Source: Aegilops tauschii subsp. strangulata (lineage: Eukaryota > Streptophyta > Magnoliopsida > Poales > Poaceae). From it: DNA of 64,000 nucleotides. Shown piece by piece: positions 1 to 11,101 of the stretch. Within the stretch, counting starts at the first letter, position 1; each line of letters opens with the position of its first letter. The DNA is taken from NCBI RefSeq assembly GCF_002575655.3, contig NC_053039.3, forward strand, positions 236,880,622 to 236,944,621, read 5' to 3'. A model generated the notes under the pieces. The model saw only the letters and a program-made list of their open reading frames with translations. It did not search any database and had not been told where the DNA came from. A program made the position numbers and the translations under genes.

Positions 1-186
1 AACCATCTTTGATTCAATGAGCTAGTCAAGTAGAGGCATACTAGTGACACTCTGTTTTGTCTATGTATTCACACATGTACTAAGTTTCCGGTTAATACAA
101 TTCTAGCATGAATAATAAACATTTATCATGATATAAGGAAATATAAATAACAACTTTATTATTGCCTCTAGGGCATATTTCCTTCA
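1..186 (-). mobile_element. Copia LTR, terminal fragment (Angela/WIS/BARE-1 group)
   Basis: The segment ends at 186 with the reverse complement of TGAAGGAAATATGCCCTAGA, the opening of the LTR seen in full at 55296. It therefore runs leftward out of the window on the minus strand. It interrupts the protease coding region of Gypsy element A, which resumes at 187; the predicted target duplication on this side is atatc (187-191). Only the first 186 bp of the LTR are visible, so whether this is a complete element or a solo LTR cannot be seen. Confidence 0.85.
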
Positions 187-2711
187 ATATCAAGTATAAC
201 AAAGTCTATTAAGATAGTAACATTTGCAACTACAACACATCCTCACAAACATCGATATGTATGGCAGTTGATTTTTCAGCCAAATGCAATGATATTTTAG
301 TGGGAGTGAGTTTATTCAAATCAAGTCTTTTATATAAAGGGAAAGGCGTAACACTAACATCGGCTCCTAAATCACACAAAGCAGTTTTGACATAATTTCT
401 TTTAATGGAGCATGGTATAGTTGGTATTCCTGGATCTCCTAGTTTCTTAGGTACTCCATCCATAAAAGAATAGTTTGCAGGCATGCTGGATATTTCAGCT
501 TCAAGTATTTTACTTTTATTCATGACAATATCTTTCATATATTTTGCATAAGGGTCCATCTTTAAAATATCAATCAAACGAGTACGCAAAAAGACTGGCC
601 TAAGCATTTCAGCAAAGCGTTCAAATTCTTCCTCATCTTTATTCTTAGATGGTTTAGGTGGAAAGGGCATGGTTTTTTGAACCCATGGTTCTCTTCCCTT
701 ACCATGTTTTCTAGCAACAAAATCTCTTTTATCATAACGTTTATTTTTTAGGTGGTGGGTTATCAAGATCAACATTGGGTTCTATTTCAACATCTTTATC
801 TGGTTCTTTATCATTGTCTGGTTGAGCATATACATGAACATCATCATTGTCATTATCACTAGGTGAATGTTCGTTGCCAGATTGAGTTTCAGCATCGGAA
901 ATAGAAACATCATTACTATCCTCAGAAGGTTTTCTACCCCAGGTTCACTACAAGTATACAAAGTCCTATCATTTTTCTTTTTATTTTTCTTTTTAGATGG
1001 ACTAGGTGCATCGAGTTCGATTCTTCGAGAGTCTTGTTCAATTCTTTTAGGGTGATCTTCAGGATAAAGTGGCTCCTGAGTCATTCTACCTCCTCTAGTC
1101 ATTACTCTAACAGCATGATCATACATATTATTATTTATTTCATTGAGCAATTCACTTTGAGATTTAGCAACTTGTTCTAACTGAGTTTAGACCATAGAAG
1201 CATGTTTACGTACACCTTTGACATCATTAACAATTCTAAACAATAAGTCACTCAAGCTATCAATCATGTAGGCATTTCGTTTCAATTGTTTCATAACATT
1301 TGCATTGAAATGATCTTGCTCAATAATGTAATTGTCAAATTCATACAAGCATTGACTAGGAGATTTATTATAAGGAATATCACCTTCATCAAACTTTATA
1401 AGATAATTTACCTTTACCACCTGTAGTGGTGTGTCAATACCATGTATTTCTTCAATAGGTGGTAAATTCTTAATATCTTCAGCTTCAATACCTTTTTCCT
1501 TCATACATTTCTTTGCTTCTTGCATATCTTCAGGACTGAGAAATAAAATACCCTCTTCTTCGGAGTGGGTTTAGGCGGTGGTTCAGGAAGTGTCCAATCA
1601 TTATCATTCTTCAATACAGTATTCAATAGTTCCTCGCCTTGTTCAATAGTTCGTTCCCTGAAAACACAACCAGCACAACTATCGAGGTAGTCCCTAGAAG
1701 CATCGTTAGTCCATTATAGAAGATATCAAGTATTTCATTTTTCTTAAGAGGATGATCAGGCAAAGCATTCAGTAACTGGAGAAGCCTCCCCCCAAGCTTG
1801 TGCGAGATTCTCTTCTTCAATTTGCACAAAGTTAAATATTTCATGTAAGGCGGCTTGTTTCTGATGAGCAGGAAAATATTTTTCAGAGATGTAATAAATC
1901 ATATCCTGGAGACTACACACACAACCAGGAGCAAGAGTATTATACCATATCTTAGCATCACCCTTTAATGAGAAAGGAAATAACTTGAGGATATAGTAAT
2001 AGCGAATTTTCTCCTCATGAGAAAATAGGGTGGCTATATCATTTAATTTAGTAAGATGTGCCACAACCATTTCAGTTTGGCAGCCTTGGAAAGGGTCAGA
2101 TTTAACCAAAGTAATTAACTCAGGATCGACAAAGAATTCATAATCCTTATTAATAATAAAGATAGGTGAAGTAGCAAATTTAGGATCATATTTCATTCTA
2201 GCATTCAAAGATTTTCCTTTCACCTTGCATAGTAATTTCTTAAGATCATCTCTATCATTAAAAGCAAGAAAATACCTAGATACCTCTCCATACATAACAT
2301 AACCTGTAGGTATCTTAGGCAACTCATATCTAGGAGAGCTAGGTCGAATAGCGGTTTCATAGTTTCCAGTTTCAATAACTTCATCAGTTCAGTAATCTCA
2401 TTAGTTTCAGCCTTCTCAAATTCTTTAGCTCTAGCAAGTTGTTCATCAAGAAATTGACCTAGTGGCATAGTCTTATCAGGCAAAGTTCTAGCATCATTCA
2501 TAGAAAAAGTATCATCATCAATTACTTGCAACATATCATAATTAATAGCAGGTGGTGGTGTTGCAAGCATACTCACAACACAAGGTGAATCAAGTGCAGA
2601 GCTAGATAACAGTTCCTTACCTCCCCTCGTCTTAGAGGGAATGATCTTGGTTCTATCATCCTTAAGATTCTTATAGTGATCAACAGATATAAATCCCAAG
2701 TGACTCAACAA
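187..2711 (-). pseudogene. gag-protease remnant of element A
   Basis: Reading frames on the minus strand together cover a gag capsid followed by a retropepsin-like domain, but at least five frameshifts split them (breaks near 2220-2320, 1750-1840, 1530-1620, 1150-1190 and 775). The gag part has the Athila-type capsid signature (PFSLKGDAKIWYNTL, then a KYFP-type motif). The protease part retains LCDLGADVSV, with the catalytic Asp in a DLGA rather than D(S/T)GA context. The colinear protein in element D aligns along its whole length. The C-terminal protease part is removed by the Copia insertion at 186. It cannot make a functional protein. Confidence 0.8.
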
Positions 2712-2723
2712 ATATAGCTATGC

Positions 2724-2741
2724 TCTCCGGCAACGGCGCCA
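2724..2741 (-). other. Primer binding site of element A (tRNA-Asp type)
   Basis: Read on the minus strand this is TGGCGCCGTTGCCGGAGA, eleven bases inside the LTR end at 2753. It is complementary to the 3' end of plant tRNA-Asp with one change near its end. It fixes the orientation of element A. Confidence 0.85.
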
Positions 2742-2752
2742 GAGAAAGGTCT

Positions 2753-3147
2753 TGATAACCCACAAGTATAGGGGATCGCAACATTTTTTGAGTGTAGAGT
2801 ATTCAACCCAAATTTATTGATTCGACACAAGGGGAGCCAAAGAATATTTGCAAGTATTAGCAGTTGAGTTGTCAATTCAACCACACCTAGCGACTAAATA
2901 TCTGCAGCAGAGTGATCAGTAGCACAGCAATATGGTAATCTGATAGTGATAGCAATGATAGTAAAAGTAACAGTAATGGTAGCAACGTAGCAATTGTGAC
3001 AGTAGTAGCAACAGTAGCAACTTAGCAAGAAACAATATGTGAAATACTCGTAGGCATTGGATCGGTGATAACGTTGGATAACATTCATCAAGTAACAGTC
3101 ATAACCTAGGGCGACACAGAACTAGCTCCAATTCATGAATGTAATGT
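2753..3147 (-). repeat. 5' LTR of element A, downstream portion
   Basis: Starts on the plus strand with TGATAACCCACAAG, identical to the LTR starts at 28698 and 36597, and stops where element H begins. The last eight bases, tgtaatgt (3140-3147), are repeated at 9992-9999 on the far side of H. Confidence 0.85.
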
Positions 3148-4125
3148 TGTAGGGTGGAACCCTAGATGGAGATCTTTCACGAATTGGAGGGGAAATCCCC
3201 AAGAACACGAAGAACACGAAGAACACAAGAGAGGGGAAACACTCAAATTGACTAGATCCAGTCACACATATGCTAGATCCAATCACACAAAGAGATACAA
3301 AGGTCCAAATCCAACACAAGAAGATACAAGAGGTAACTAGTTCATCCCAATCCTATGAGGAGAGAGGTCTTGATGATCCTATGATGGGGATCCTTCCCTA
3401 GATGGGGGTCTTGATATCCACTAGGGATCTTCTCCTAGGAGGTCTTGATCTCCTAGAGGAGTGGGTACAAGGAGCAAAGCTCTCTAATGTCTCTCATATA
3501 CTTTGCTATCCCCTCAAATGAGCTAGGGAAGGGGTATATATAGCCTATGGACGAAATGTGAGGGAGAGAGGGGTACAAGGGTCAAAGACCACAAAATGCG
3601 TGCAGGCATACGGAGCAGTCCGGGCACCCGGGGGTCGCTGGGATGAGGAGGCCGGGCAGCCGGGGTGAAGTCTGGGCACCGGGGGTAGCGCCAGGTGAGG
3701 GTGCGGGCACCCGGGGGTCGGGGTGCGGGCACCCAGGGGTGAAAGCCCGGGCACCCGGGGTGGTCAGGGGCCGCACCCCTTGGGGGCCGGGGGTCGGGGC
3801 ACCTGGGGCATAGGAGGCCGGGCACCCGGGGTGGTCCGAGGCCTCCGGTGCTTCGCGTCTTGGTGTCCCTCTTCCTCCTTCTTCTCCCTTCTTGGATGGT
3901 GTAGATGTTCTCTTGCGCTTTAACTCCTCCTCGTCGTCGATGAAGCTCTGGTAATACCTATGCATGCACACGAGATGGATGTCAAGTAGTATACCATCCT
4001 CGAAGGGGTCAAGTGAACACGTGTAAAGGAGATGAATAACCTTTATGTATGTGAAGTAGATGTCGCGTGTGTCACTTGCCGAACGGACTCTTGACATGGT
4101 GTTGTCCGTAGGTTGCTCCGCATCA
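3148..4125 (-). repeat. 3' LTR of element H
   Basis: Begins TGTAGGGTGG and ends GCATCA, matching 8999-9991 over its whole length. It contains a GC-rich cluster of CGGGCACCCGGGG-type repeats. A sequence reading tatatatag (3536-3544) lies just beside that cluster and may be the TATA box of the opposite-strand LTR, though its orientation relative to a start site is not certain. Confidence 0.85.
3600..3840. repeat. GC-rich minisatellite (CGGGCACCCGGGG core) in LTR of H
   Basis: About seven to eight imperfect units spaced roughly 22-35 bp share the core CGGGCACCCGGGG. The same array recurs in the other LTR at 9465-9700. Frames across it give Pro/Gly-rich low-complexity peptides on both strands, which I regard as composition artefacts. 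Confidence 0.8.
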
Positions 4126-4140
4126 TCCCCTCCCCCTTGG
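4126..4140 (-). other. Polypurine tract of element H
   Basis: On the minus strand this reads CCAAGGGGGAGGGGA directly before the LTR start at 4125, as expected for a plus-strand primer. Confidence 0.75.
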
Positions 4141-4149
4141 GAAAGATCC

Positions 4150-6687
4150 GACCTCGGATCGAAAACCAAATCACCATGGGAAAGAGATGGTGTCGCCTTG
4201 TAGGAGTGAACGTTCACCAAGTACTCATGGTTTTCAAGCTCGAAATGGGCACTCTCCAATGTCGCACCGTCTAGTGATTCCTTTGTTACACTTGGAAAAA
4301 CAAATGTGGTTAGCACCAAGCATTCAAGTGGTGATTCATCGAACAAGTGTCGTTATCATGCATAGCATATGGTGTAACAAAGGATTGTGACATGGCATGA
4401 AAGCACATAACTTGAGCACAATCAAGGTCGTCATGGAGACAAGCATGTAAATGTGAGGTAGTGATGCAAATATGTGTGACAAGAGAATAAGCATCTACCT
4501 CAAGCTCATAGCAAGCATGCATAAGAATCTCAATGAACGGTCTATGGTAGGCATAAGAGTCATTCACAACACCAAATGAAATGGAAAGTCTAAATACATG
4601 GGGCAAGTGCAATCCAATCCAAGCATAATGTGCATATGGTGTGGTGAAGATAGTGTGGCACTCAACACAAATGAGATAGTAATTGTGCAACATGTGCGAG
4701 GCAATCAAGTCTTGCAAGCTAGTAGTGCGAAGATGCAACATACCATAGGTAATCATGGCAACCATGTCATGTGAGCAAATAATATGCCTAGGTAATGCAC
4801 ATGACATATCACAAGCACGATTACAAAAACAAGATCAATGTATCATCATAGGAATGGATCACAAAGGAAACATGGCACGAACAAGCAATATCTCCACCAA
4901 GCTTGCAAATACACACACAAGTAGTAGAATCAATCATCATGTGTAATGCAAAGCATGGGTCACAAATGCAAGGTAAAGGCATATGAATAAGCATGTCATC
5001 CAAAGTGAACATGGCAAGATGGGGCATATAATATGTAATGGACAATAACCCATAGCCAAGTGAGGGCCATGTAGAAGAAATGCGCGAAGTCTTTGCACGA
5101 AGAGAGCGGTGGGAAAGGCAATCCACGGGATGCCAAGTCATCATTGCTCTCTAGAGCTCGTTTTGTCAACTCGTGGGATTGCGAGGTTGACAAGTATTCA
5201 TGGGTACCTACACAAAAGATTCACAAACCAAAGAAATTGTGTGCGTGGTAAATGTACACATCATCCATCATGATGTGTCTGTGCTCGTGAGAGTTAGCAC
5301 AAAATAAGCATCGCTCAAAGAATTGGAAACATGGTATATGAACATGTCATCCATCATGAAAGAATAGTTGTTATGTATAACATGATTGGGATGCGAAATT
5401 AGCATACAAGTATATGGCACATCAATAGCATTTTCATTCATGGGGAGCATATGGTGTACACAAGTATTGGGATCATGCAATATACTAAAATCTCCTAAAA
5501 TGTATGAGGAAACTATGGGGGTGTCCTCATGAGCAATAGTGGAAACATCATATGGAGAAAATGGAGAACATCCAAAACAATGCATATGCGAAGCTAGGTG
5601 GTCATGGCATGGCATATGAGATAAATGATGCAAAGGAAGTATATCAACATCATCACAAGAAAAACAAATTCCAATAACCATGGGCTTGTCATCTATGCCA
5701 TATGTGCAAATTGGGTTTATGTTGATGGCATATGCATAGTCACTACGATGAGATTGCAACATATTGTTGATCTCATGCATAGCATATGACAAGTCAAGCG
5801 GATTGTCAAACATGATGTGACCTAGAGAATTATCACAAGAAATCCTATGTAACATGGCATCACGACTAATAGACTCCACATGGCAATCATCAAACTCATC
5901 ATAAATGGTAAATCATTGCATGGGGAAGTCGAACTAGCATGAAGCGTGACAATAGGTGGATCAACATCATGCAAGCAATCAATGTCGAGAATGTCCACTA
6001 GCGGGACTAGAGCATCACCTTCACCTATATTACCTTGCTCATTCCACTCAAGTGGTGTAGGTGAGGTGGCAAAGACCAAATGGTGGTCATCATCTTCATC
6101 TTGATGGAACCATGTGGGGGTGCATCATATTCCACCAGGGCCATCGTCTTGGCCAATGGGAGGACGAAGTCGTCGAGGATCGGCGCATCATCATATATAG
6201 GACCTAGCACCAAATGAGAAGACACAATAGAGGTAGAGGTCAAGTTGTTAGAAACGCAAATGGCCGCACGAGACCTATCAACTATCACATTCTCTCTATG
6301 TGGTGGTTTACTCCCTCCCTCAAGGTAGGTGCACTCAATCTCACGTATGGTGGAGTCACTCATCTCACTCAAGTGGTGGGGGTTGTGGCTCTCCTCACAT
6401 GGGAATTGGGGCAACTCGTCATATATGGGGCTAGTGGTGAACTCACTCTCGCTCTCAATATGGTGGCACATGTCACTCAAGTCATCATATGTCGTCGTGG
6501 TCGAAGGGAAAATCCCATGCTCAACCATCTCGTCGTCGCCGTGGATGAAGGCCGAGGATGGCACATCATCACTCTCCTCCATGACCAAAGGGAAAATCCC
6601 ATGCTCGATCATCTCATCACCGTCGCTGTGGATGAAGGCCGATGTGGGCGTACTTGTTGGAGGTAGACGAAGATGCCTTACGTCCAA
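4150..6687 (-). pseudogene. Orphan His/Met/Cys-rich ORF of element H, decayed
   Basis: Consecutive minus-strand frames (6025-6687, 5822-6079, 5268-5879, 4310-4807) appear to be pieces of one former protein. It has an acidic N-terminal part with a repeated phrase (SAFIH...DEMIEHGIFP and SAFIHGDDEMVEHGIFP) followed by a long stretch unusually rich in His, Met, Cys and Asp. No domain is recognised, and it resembles neither gag nor pol. Breaks near 6050, 5850 and 5250 disable it. It may be a captured or lineage-specific retrotransposon protein; function unknown. Confidence 0.5.
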
Positions 6688-7148
6688 GGCGAAGATGCCT
6701 TGATAACACTTGGCAAAGATGCCGAAGTGGTGGTAGTAGTCGTAGCTCCGTCTTGTTGGTGCTCGTATCGTGGTCTTCTTTTGTGCTCATGAAGGTTTTC
6801 TTGATGGTGCCGCGTGGTACTTGCATCTTGTGGGCGCTCCGAAGATGATCGACTTGCTCGCCGCCGCCTTGAAGATGACGAAGGGGAAGTAGACTTGACC
6901 AAGGCCCTAATCTCCTCCATCCTTGCATCATTATCCTCCTTTTGTGTGGAAAGCTTGTTGTTGAAGTAGTCTCTTGTACATAGCTCGGAGTGTCGTATGT
7001 CGATGGCGAGGTTGTCAATGCGCTCTCGCAATCATGATTGTGCGCCTTGCATTTCTCGTTGTAGATCGAAGATTGACAATTTGGTGATGTAGTTGTTTGC
7101 ACCGTCGTTGTTGTCGAAGACCAGAGATGAAATGCCTTGCCTATCCAT
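6678..7148 (-). pseudogene. Ser/Arg-rich coiled-coil frame of element H
   Basis: A minus-strand frame from ATG at 7148 (MDRQGISSLVFDNN) is interrupted by a single TGA at 7032-7034 and then runs on in the same frame to 6678. It encodes a short heptad-like segment (around KEDNDARMEEIRALVKST) followed by a Ser/Arg/Thr-rich tail. It lies just upstream of the His/Met-rich frame and could be the N-terminal part of the same protein. It is the first substantial frame after the primer binding site, the position gag would occupy. No homology is recognised. Confidence 0.45.
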
Positions 7149-7235
7149 CACAAGACACAAGCAAATGTGCGTGGAAGAAAGGAAAGAACTAGACCAATGT
7201 ACCTTATCCAATGTTGAAGATGGATCAATGATCAC

Positions 7236-8978
7236 TCAATAATGTATCAAGGAAATAGCACAATTGGTACCGGATCTTGTCAATTCTCACACCTACACAA
7301 GTAAGGCTTATGGTGGAGCTCGGTGAGGATAGTGGCACAAAAATTTGATGCAAAATGCTAGCAAGAGTCAATAATGTTGGAAAAGATTCACAAATTCGCA
7401 AGTGAAACAAGTAGACCAATAGCAATGAATGGCACACTGAAACACACACACGGATGGATAAATGCGGTCGTGCAACCAAGGAATGAGCACAAAATGTGGA
7501 ATCCACAGAAAACACTCGTTTTGCACAACTCAAGAGAGATGCTAGCACGATTGCTCAATAGGCGGATACGACACTTGTGCACCACCTATAAGATGAAAAT
7601 GTATGAGTCTTCTATCCCAAGTATGCTATGTGTATGATGTTCCCGGTGTTCTTCTCAAGATGATCCAAGATGACCGGATATGACAATCTTATATGCAATG
7701 TGGTATGATGCTACGGCACTTGCTTACAAGCTTCTTTGCTCTCTTTTTTCTTAAAAGCTTATTCTCTTTCTTTTTTTTGGGCCATTTATGCCAAATGCAC
7801 AAACCAAGATAGCAATTGTGTATATGCGGGAACAATCTTGTGACACAAGGGATGATATGATGATACCAATATGATATGGTATGAGCAATGGAAGGTACGA
7901 ATCACTAATGTGCACAAGTAACATTGCCAGCAATACTCAATGGCTAGTATCGATAGGCAAGTGACGCAAAATGGGCTAAGGGGTTAACAATGTAATGGCA
8001 AGAATGTACAATGATGGGATACCACGATGCCAAGATGATATAGAGGTTACCGTTCTTGCTTACGGTTAGGGTGTCAAAATGGTGAAGTGGTCGATGTCGA
8101 GTCCTTGGCAAAGATGAGCGGCGGTGTTGACGAAGTCGAACCGTTCCTAGATAGCCGAAACACCCTAGGAAATGGAAAAACCGCAAACTCAAAATCGCAA
8201 AGGAAAATGTCAAATGGTGGTAGCGGAATGCGTAGGTGGTTCCGGAGTTAGCAATGCGGAAGTGGTGGTGGTGGTTGATGATGAAGCGACCATCCCTAAG
8301 TAGCTGGAACACCTTATGAGACTCAAGTCACCCCTCAAGTAACCACAAATGCTATATGGAACTAAATGGGTTAGGTTGCGGAAAGCTATGGTGGTTTTGC
8401 GGATGATATGGTGGATGGCCTAGGCAAAGATGCCAAAATGCCAAAATTTTGATAGAGTCAAATGGTGTTGGAACCTATCTAGATGGATGGGGGATGTCAA
8501 TAGCTACTCAACGAGCTAAAGAACGTCAAAATCAGACTCCGGGAGCCAAAGTTATGGCCGAAACGGTGATGGTGTTGAGCTGATTCGGGGTGGTGCGGGT
8601 GCCCGGTGGTCGGGGGTGCGGGCAACTGGGGTGGTCTGGGGAAAACAGCCCGGGGGTTCGGGGTGCGGGCACCCGGGTGGTCAGCGGGGATGCACAGGGT
8701 GTCCGGGTGCCGGGGGTGACAGACTTGGGCGGAAATTCATGAGAAAATGGGAGAAATTGGTGGATTTCGTGGAGGGAAAGGTGGAGATGGATGGGGGGAA
8801 GGCTAGATCCACTTGAAACCAAGCAAATCCATGGATCAAATCCAATAAAACCTCATCAAACCAACAAATCACAAAAAAATTGGGGCTATTTTTGGTGGGG
8901 AATTTTCAAAATTGGGGAAGAACACAACAAAATTAGGCTAAAAAAGAAGAAGGGGGCTCCAATTTCGTGAGAAACCAT
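7236..8978 (-). other. Leader region of element H, no gene seen
   Basis: About 1.7 kb between the primer binding site and the first frame. It holds no convincing coding region. A third copy of the GC-rich CGGGCACCCGGG-type cluster lies at 8588-8712; the remainder is A/T-rich and without visible structure. Confidence 0.6.
8588..8712. repeat. GC-rich repeat cluster in the leader of H
   Basis: Four to five imperfect copies of GTGCGGGCACCCGGG-like units resemble the arrays at 3600-3840 and 9465-9700 but lie outside the LTR. Confidence 0.7.
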
Positions 8979-8993
8979 GGCTCATGATACCAA
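8979..8993 (-). other. Primer binding site of element H (tRNA-iMet-like)
   Basis: Minus strand TTGGTATCATGAGCC, five bases from the LTR end at 8999. It resembles TGGTATCAGAGCC, the initiator tRNA-Met complement used by element C, with internal changes. Confidence 0.65.
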
Positions 8994-8998
8994 GATGT

Positions 8999-9991
8999 TG
9001 TAGGGTGGAACCCTAGATGGAGATCTTTCACGAATTGGAGGGGAATTCCCCAAGAACACGAAGAACACAAGATAGGGGAAACACTCAAATTGACTAGATC
9101 CAATCACACATATGCTAGATCCAATCACACAAAGAGATACAAAGGTCCAAATCCAACACAAGAAGATACAAGAGGTAACTAGTTCATCCCAATCCTATAA
9201 GGAGAGAGGTATTTATGATCCTATGATGGGGATCCTTCCCTAGATGGGGGTCTTGATATCCACTAGGGATCTTCTCCTAGGAGGTCTTGATCTCCTAGAG
9301 GAGTGGGTACAAGGAGCAAAGCTCTCTAATGTCTCTCATATACTTTGCTATCCCCTCAAATGAGCTAGGGAAGGGGTATATATAGCCTATGGACGAAATG
9401 TGAGGGAGAGAGGGGTACAAGGGTCAAAGACCACAAAATGTGCGTAGGTATACGAAGCAGTACGGGCACCCGGGGTAAAGTGGTCCGGGCACCCGGGGGT
9501 CGCTAGGATGAGGAGGCCGGGCACCCGGGGGTGAAGTCCGGGCACCCGGGGTAGCGCCAGGTGAGAGTGTGGGCACCCGGGGGTCGGGGTGCGGGCACCC
9601 GGTGGTGAAAGCCCGGGCACCCGGGGTGGTCAGGGGCCGCACCCCTTGGTGGCCAGGGGTCCGGGCACCCGGGGCATAGGAGGCCAGGCACCCGGGGTGG
9701 TCCGAGGCCTCCGGTGCTTCGCGTCTTGGTGTCCATCTTCCTCCTCCTTATCCCTTCTTGGATGGTGTAGATGTTCTCTTGCGCTTGAACTCCTCCTCGT
9801 CGTCGATGAAGCTCTGGTAATACCTATGCATGCACACGAGAGGGATGTCAAGTAGTATACCATCCTCGAAGGGGTCAAGTGAACACGTGTAAATGAGATG
9901 AATAACCTTTATGTATGTGAAGTAGATGTCGCGTGTATCACTTGCCGAACGGACTCTTGACATGGCGAGGTCCGTAGGATGCTCCGGATCA
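8999..9991 (-). repeat. 5' LTR of element H
   Basis: Direct repeat of 3148-4125. It differs by small indels and substitutions, for example a 9 bp difference in the cacgaagaa repeat and a changed GC-rich cluster. It includes the minisatellite at 9465-9700. Confidence 0.85.
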
Positions 9992-10967
9992 TGTAATGTA
10001 AGCATGTATTACGTATATAGTCATACGTGCTTGCGATAAGAACTTGCATGACATCTTTTGCCCCGTGGTAGCAAGGTCCATAAGGAAACTAAGGGATATT
10101 AAGGCCTCCTTTTAATAGAGAATCGGAACAAAGAATTAACACATAGTGAATACATGAACTCCTCAAACTACGGTAATCACCAGAAAGAATCCCAATTATT
10201 GTCACCTTGGGGTATGCAGATCATAACACGACGCAGGTGCATACAACTTGCAAGATCGGATCAAGAACATAAATATATTCATGAAAATATAACGGGTTCG
10301 GATCTGAAATCATGGCACTCGGGCCCTAGTGACAAACATTAAGCATAGCAAAGTCATAGCAACATCAATCTCAGAACATAGTGGATACTACGGATCAAGC
10401 CCTAATAAAACTAACTCGGTTACATGATAAATCTCATCCAACCCATCACCGTCCAGCAAGCCTACAAAGGAATTACTCACTCCCGACAGTGAGCATCATG
10501 AAATTGGTGGAGGATGGTTGATGATGATGAAGACAGAAGATTTCCCTCTCTGGAGCCCCAGACGGACTCCAAATCTAGCCTCCCAATGAAGAACAGGAGG
10601 TGGAGGTGTCTCTGTATCGTAAAACGCGATCAAACTTCCTATCTTATTTTTTCTAGGGAAATAGGAAATTATAGACTTGAGATTAGGGGTCAGCGGAGCC
10701 TCGTGGGCCCCACAAGCCACCAGGGCGCGCCCACCACTAGTGCCCCCCTCCAATTGGTCTTTGCTCCAGTATTTTTTATTTATTCCATAAAAATCTCCAA
10801 AAAGTTTTGTCCAATTCTGAGAACTTCTATTTCCACACAAAAACAACACAATGGTAGTTCTGCTGAAAACAGTGTCAGTCCGGATTATTTTCATTCAAAT
10901 CATGCAAATTAGAGTCCAAAACAAGAGCAAAAGTGTTTGGAAAAGTAGATAGGATGGGGTCGTATCA
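9992..10967 (-). repeat. 5' LTR of element A, upstream portion
   Basis: Resumes the LTR of A after element H and ends cgtatca at 10967, colinear with 29090-30083 and 36985-37990 of element D. It holds the GC-rich block (cctcgtgggcc at about 10699, agggcgcgccc at about 10728) seen upstream of the promoter in related LTRs. Confidence 0.85.
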
Positions 10968-11101
10968 GTCCTCGTGGCAACAGGGGAGGCCCTGGTCTAC
11001 CTAGGGTTAAACCCTAGCTAGCACGGGCACGTTAGTGCCACCGTGGCTGCGGCCTACATGAGCTCGTCGGCATTTCCTCGGAGGGTGCTGCCAGAGTCGC
11101 C
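10968..11101 (+). pseudogene. PIF/Harbinger ORF1-like gene, copy 1, internal fragment
   Basis: The 134 bp between elements A and B match 47146-47280 of copy 2, sharing aggccctggtctacctaggg and gtgctgccagagtcg. It is thus an internal piece of the same gene. Its left part lies beyond element A outside the window and its right part resumes at 45998 after element B. Assignment to a PIF/Harbinger Myb-type accessory protein is from recognition of the repeated Triticeae family and is only moderately sure. Confidence 0.65.

Larger units (their letters stand above)
3148..9991 (-). mobile_element. Element H: non-autonomous LTR retrotransposon with an orphan ORF
   Basis: Two directly repeated LTRs of about 980-990 bp (TGTAGGGTGG...GGATCA) flank 4.9 kb of internal DNA. 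A primer binding site resembling initiator tRNA-Met sits beside the right LTR and a purine tract beside the left, so transcription would run on the minus strand. No gag, protease, reverse transcriptase or integrase motif is recognisable; the internal region carries only a decayed His/Met/Cys-rich frame and a short Ser/Arg-rich frame. It is inserted in the LTR of element A. The flanks show an 8 bp repeat (tgtaatgt) instead of the usual 5 bp. The family name is not recognised. Confidence 0.8.
187..10967 (-). mobile_element. Element A: non-autonomous Gypsy (Athila-like) retrotransposon, 5' part
   Basis: Minus-strand LTR retrotransposon with its 5' LTR split between 2753-3147 and 9992-10967, a tRNA-Asp-type primer binding site at 2724-2741, and a decayed gag-protease region at 187-2711. 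The rest of the element and its 3' LTR lie left of the window, beyond the Copia insertion. The LTR reads TGATACG-like at its start and ACTTGTGGGTTATCA at its end, the same family as element D. Element H is inserted in its LTR. On the right it abuts a PIF ORF1-like fragment, so A inserted into that gene; gtcct (10968-10972) is the expected target duplication. Confidence 0.8.

Noticed and set aside
3600..3840. CRISPR-like regularly spaced repeats
   Set aside because: Units are imperfect, spacers are not unique sequences of constant length, and the context is a plant LTR; this is a minisatellite.
3523..3923. Pro/Gly-rich frames such as 3582-4346 and 9424-9736
   Set aside because: They arise from translation of the GC-rich minisatellite in the LTR of H in several frames at once.
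3148..9991. Element H as a Mutator-like transposon because of a 9 bp flank match (atgtaatgt)
   Set aside because: The ends are direct LTRs with a primer site and purine tract, there are no terminal inverted repeats, and one of the nine bases belongs to the LTR end.
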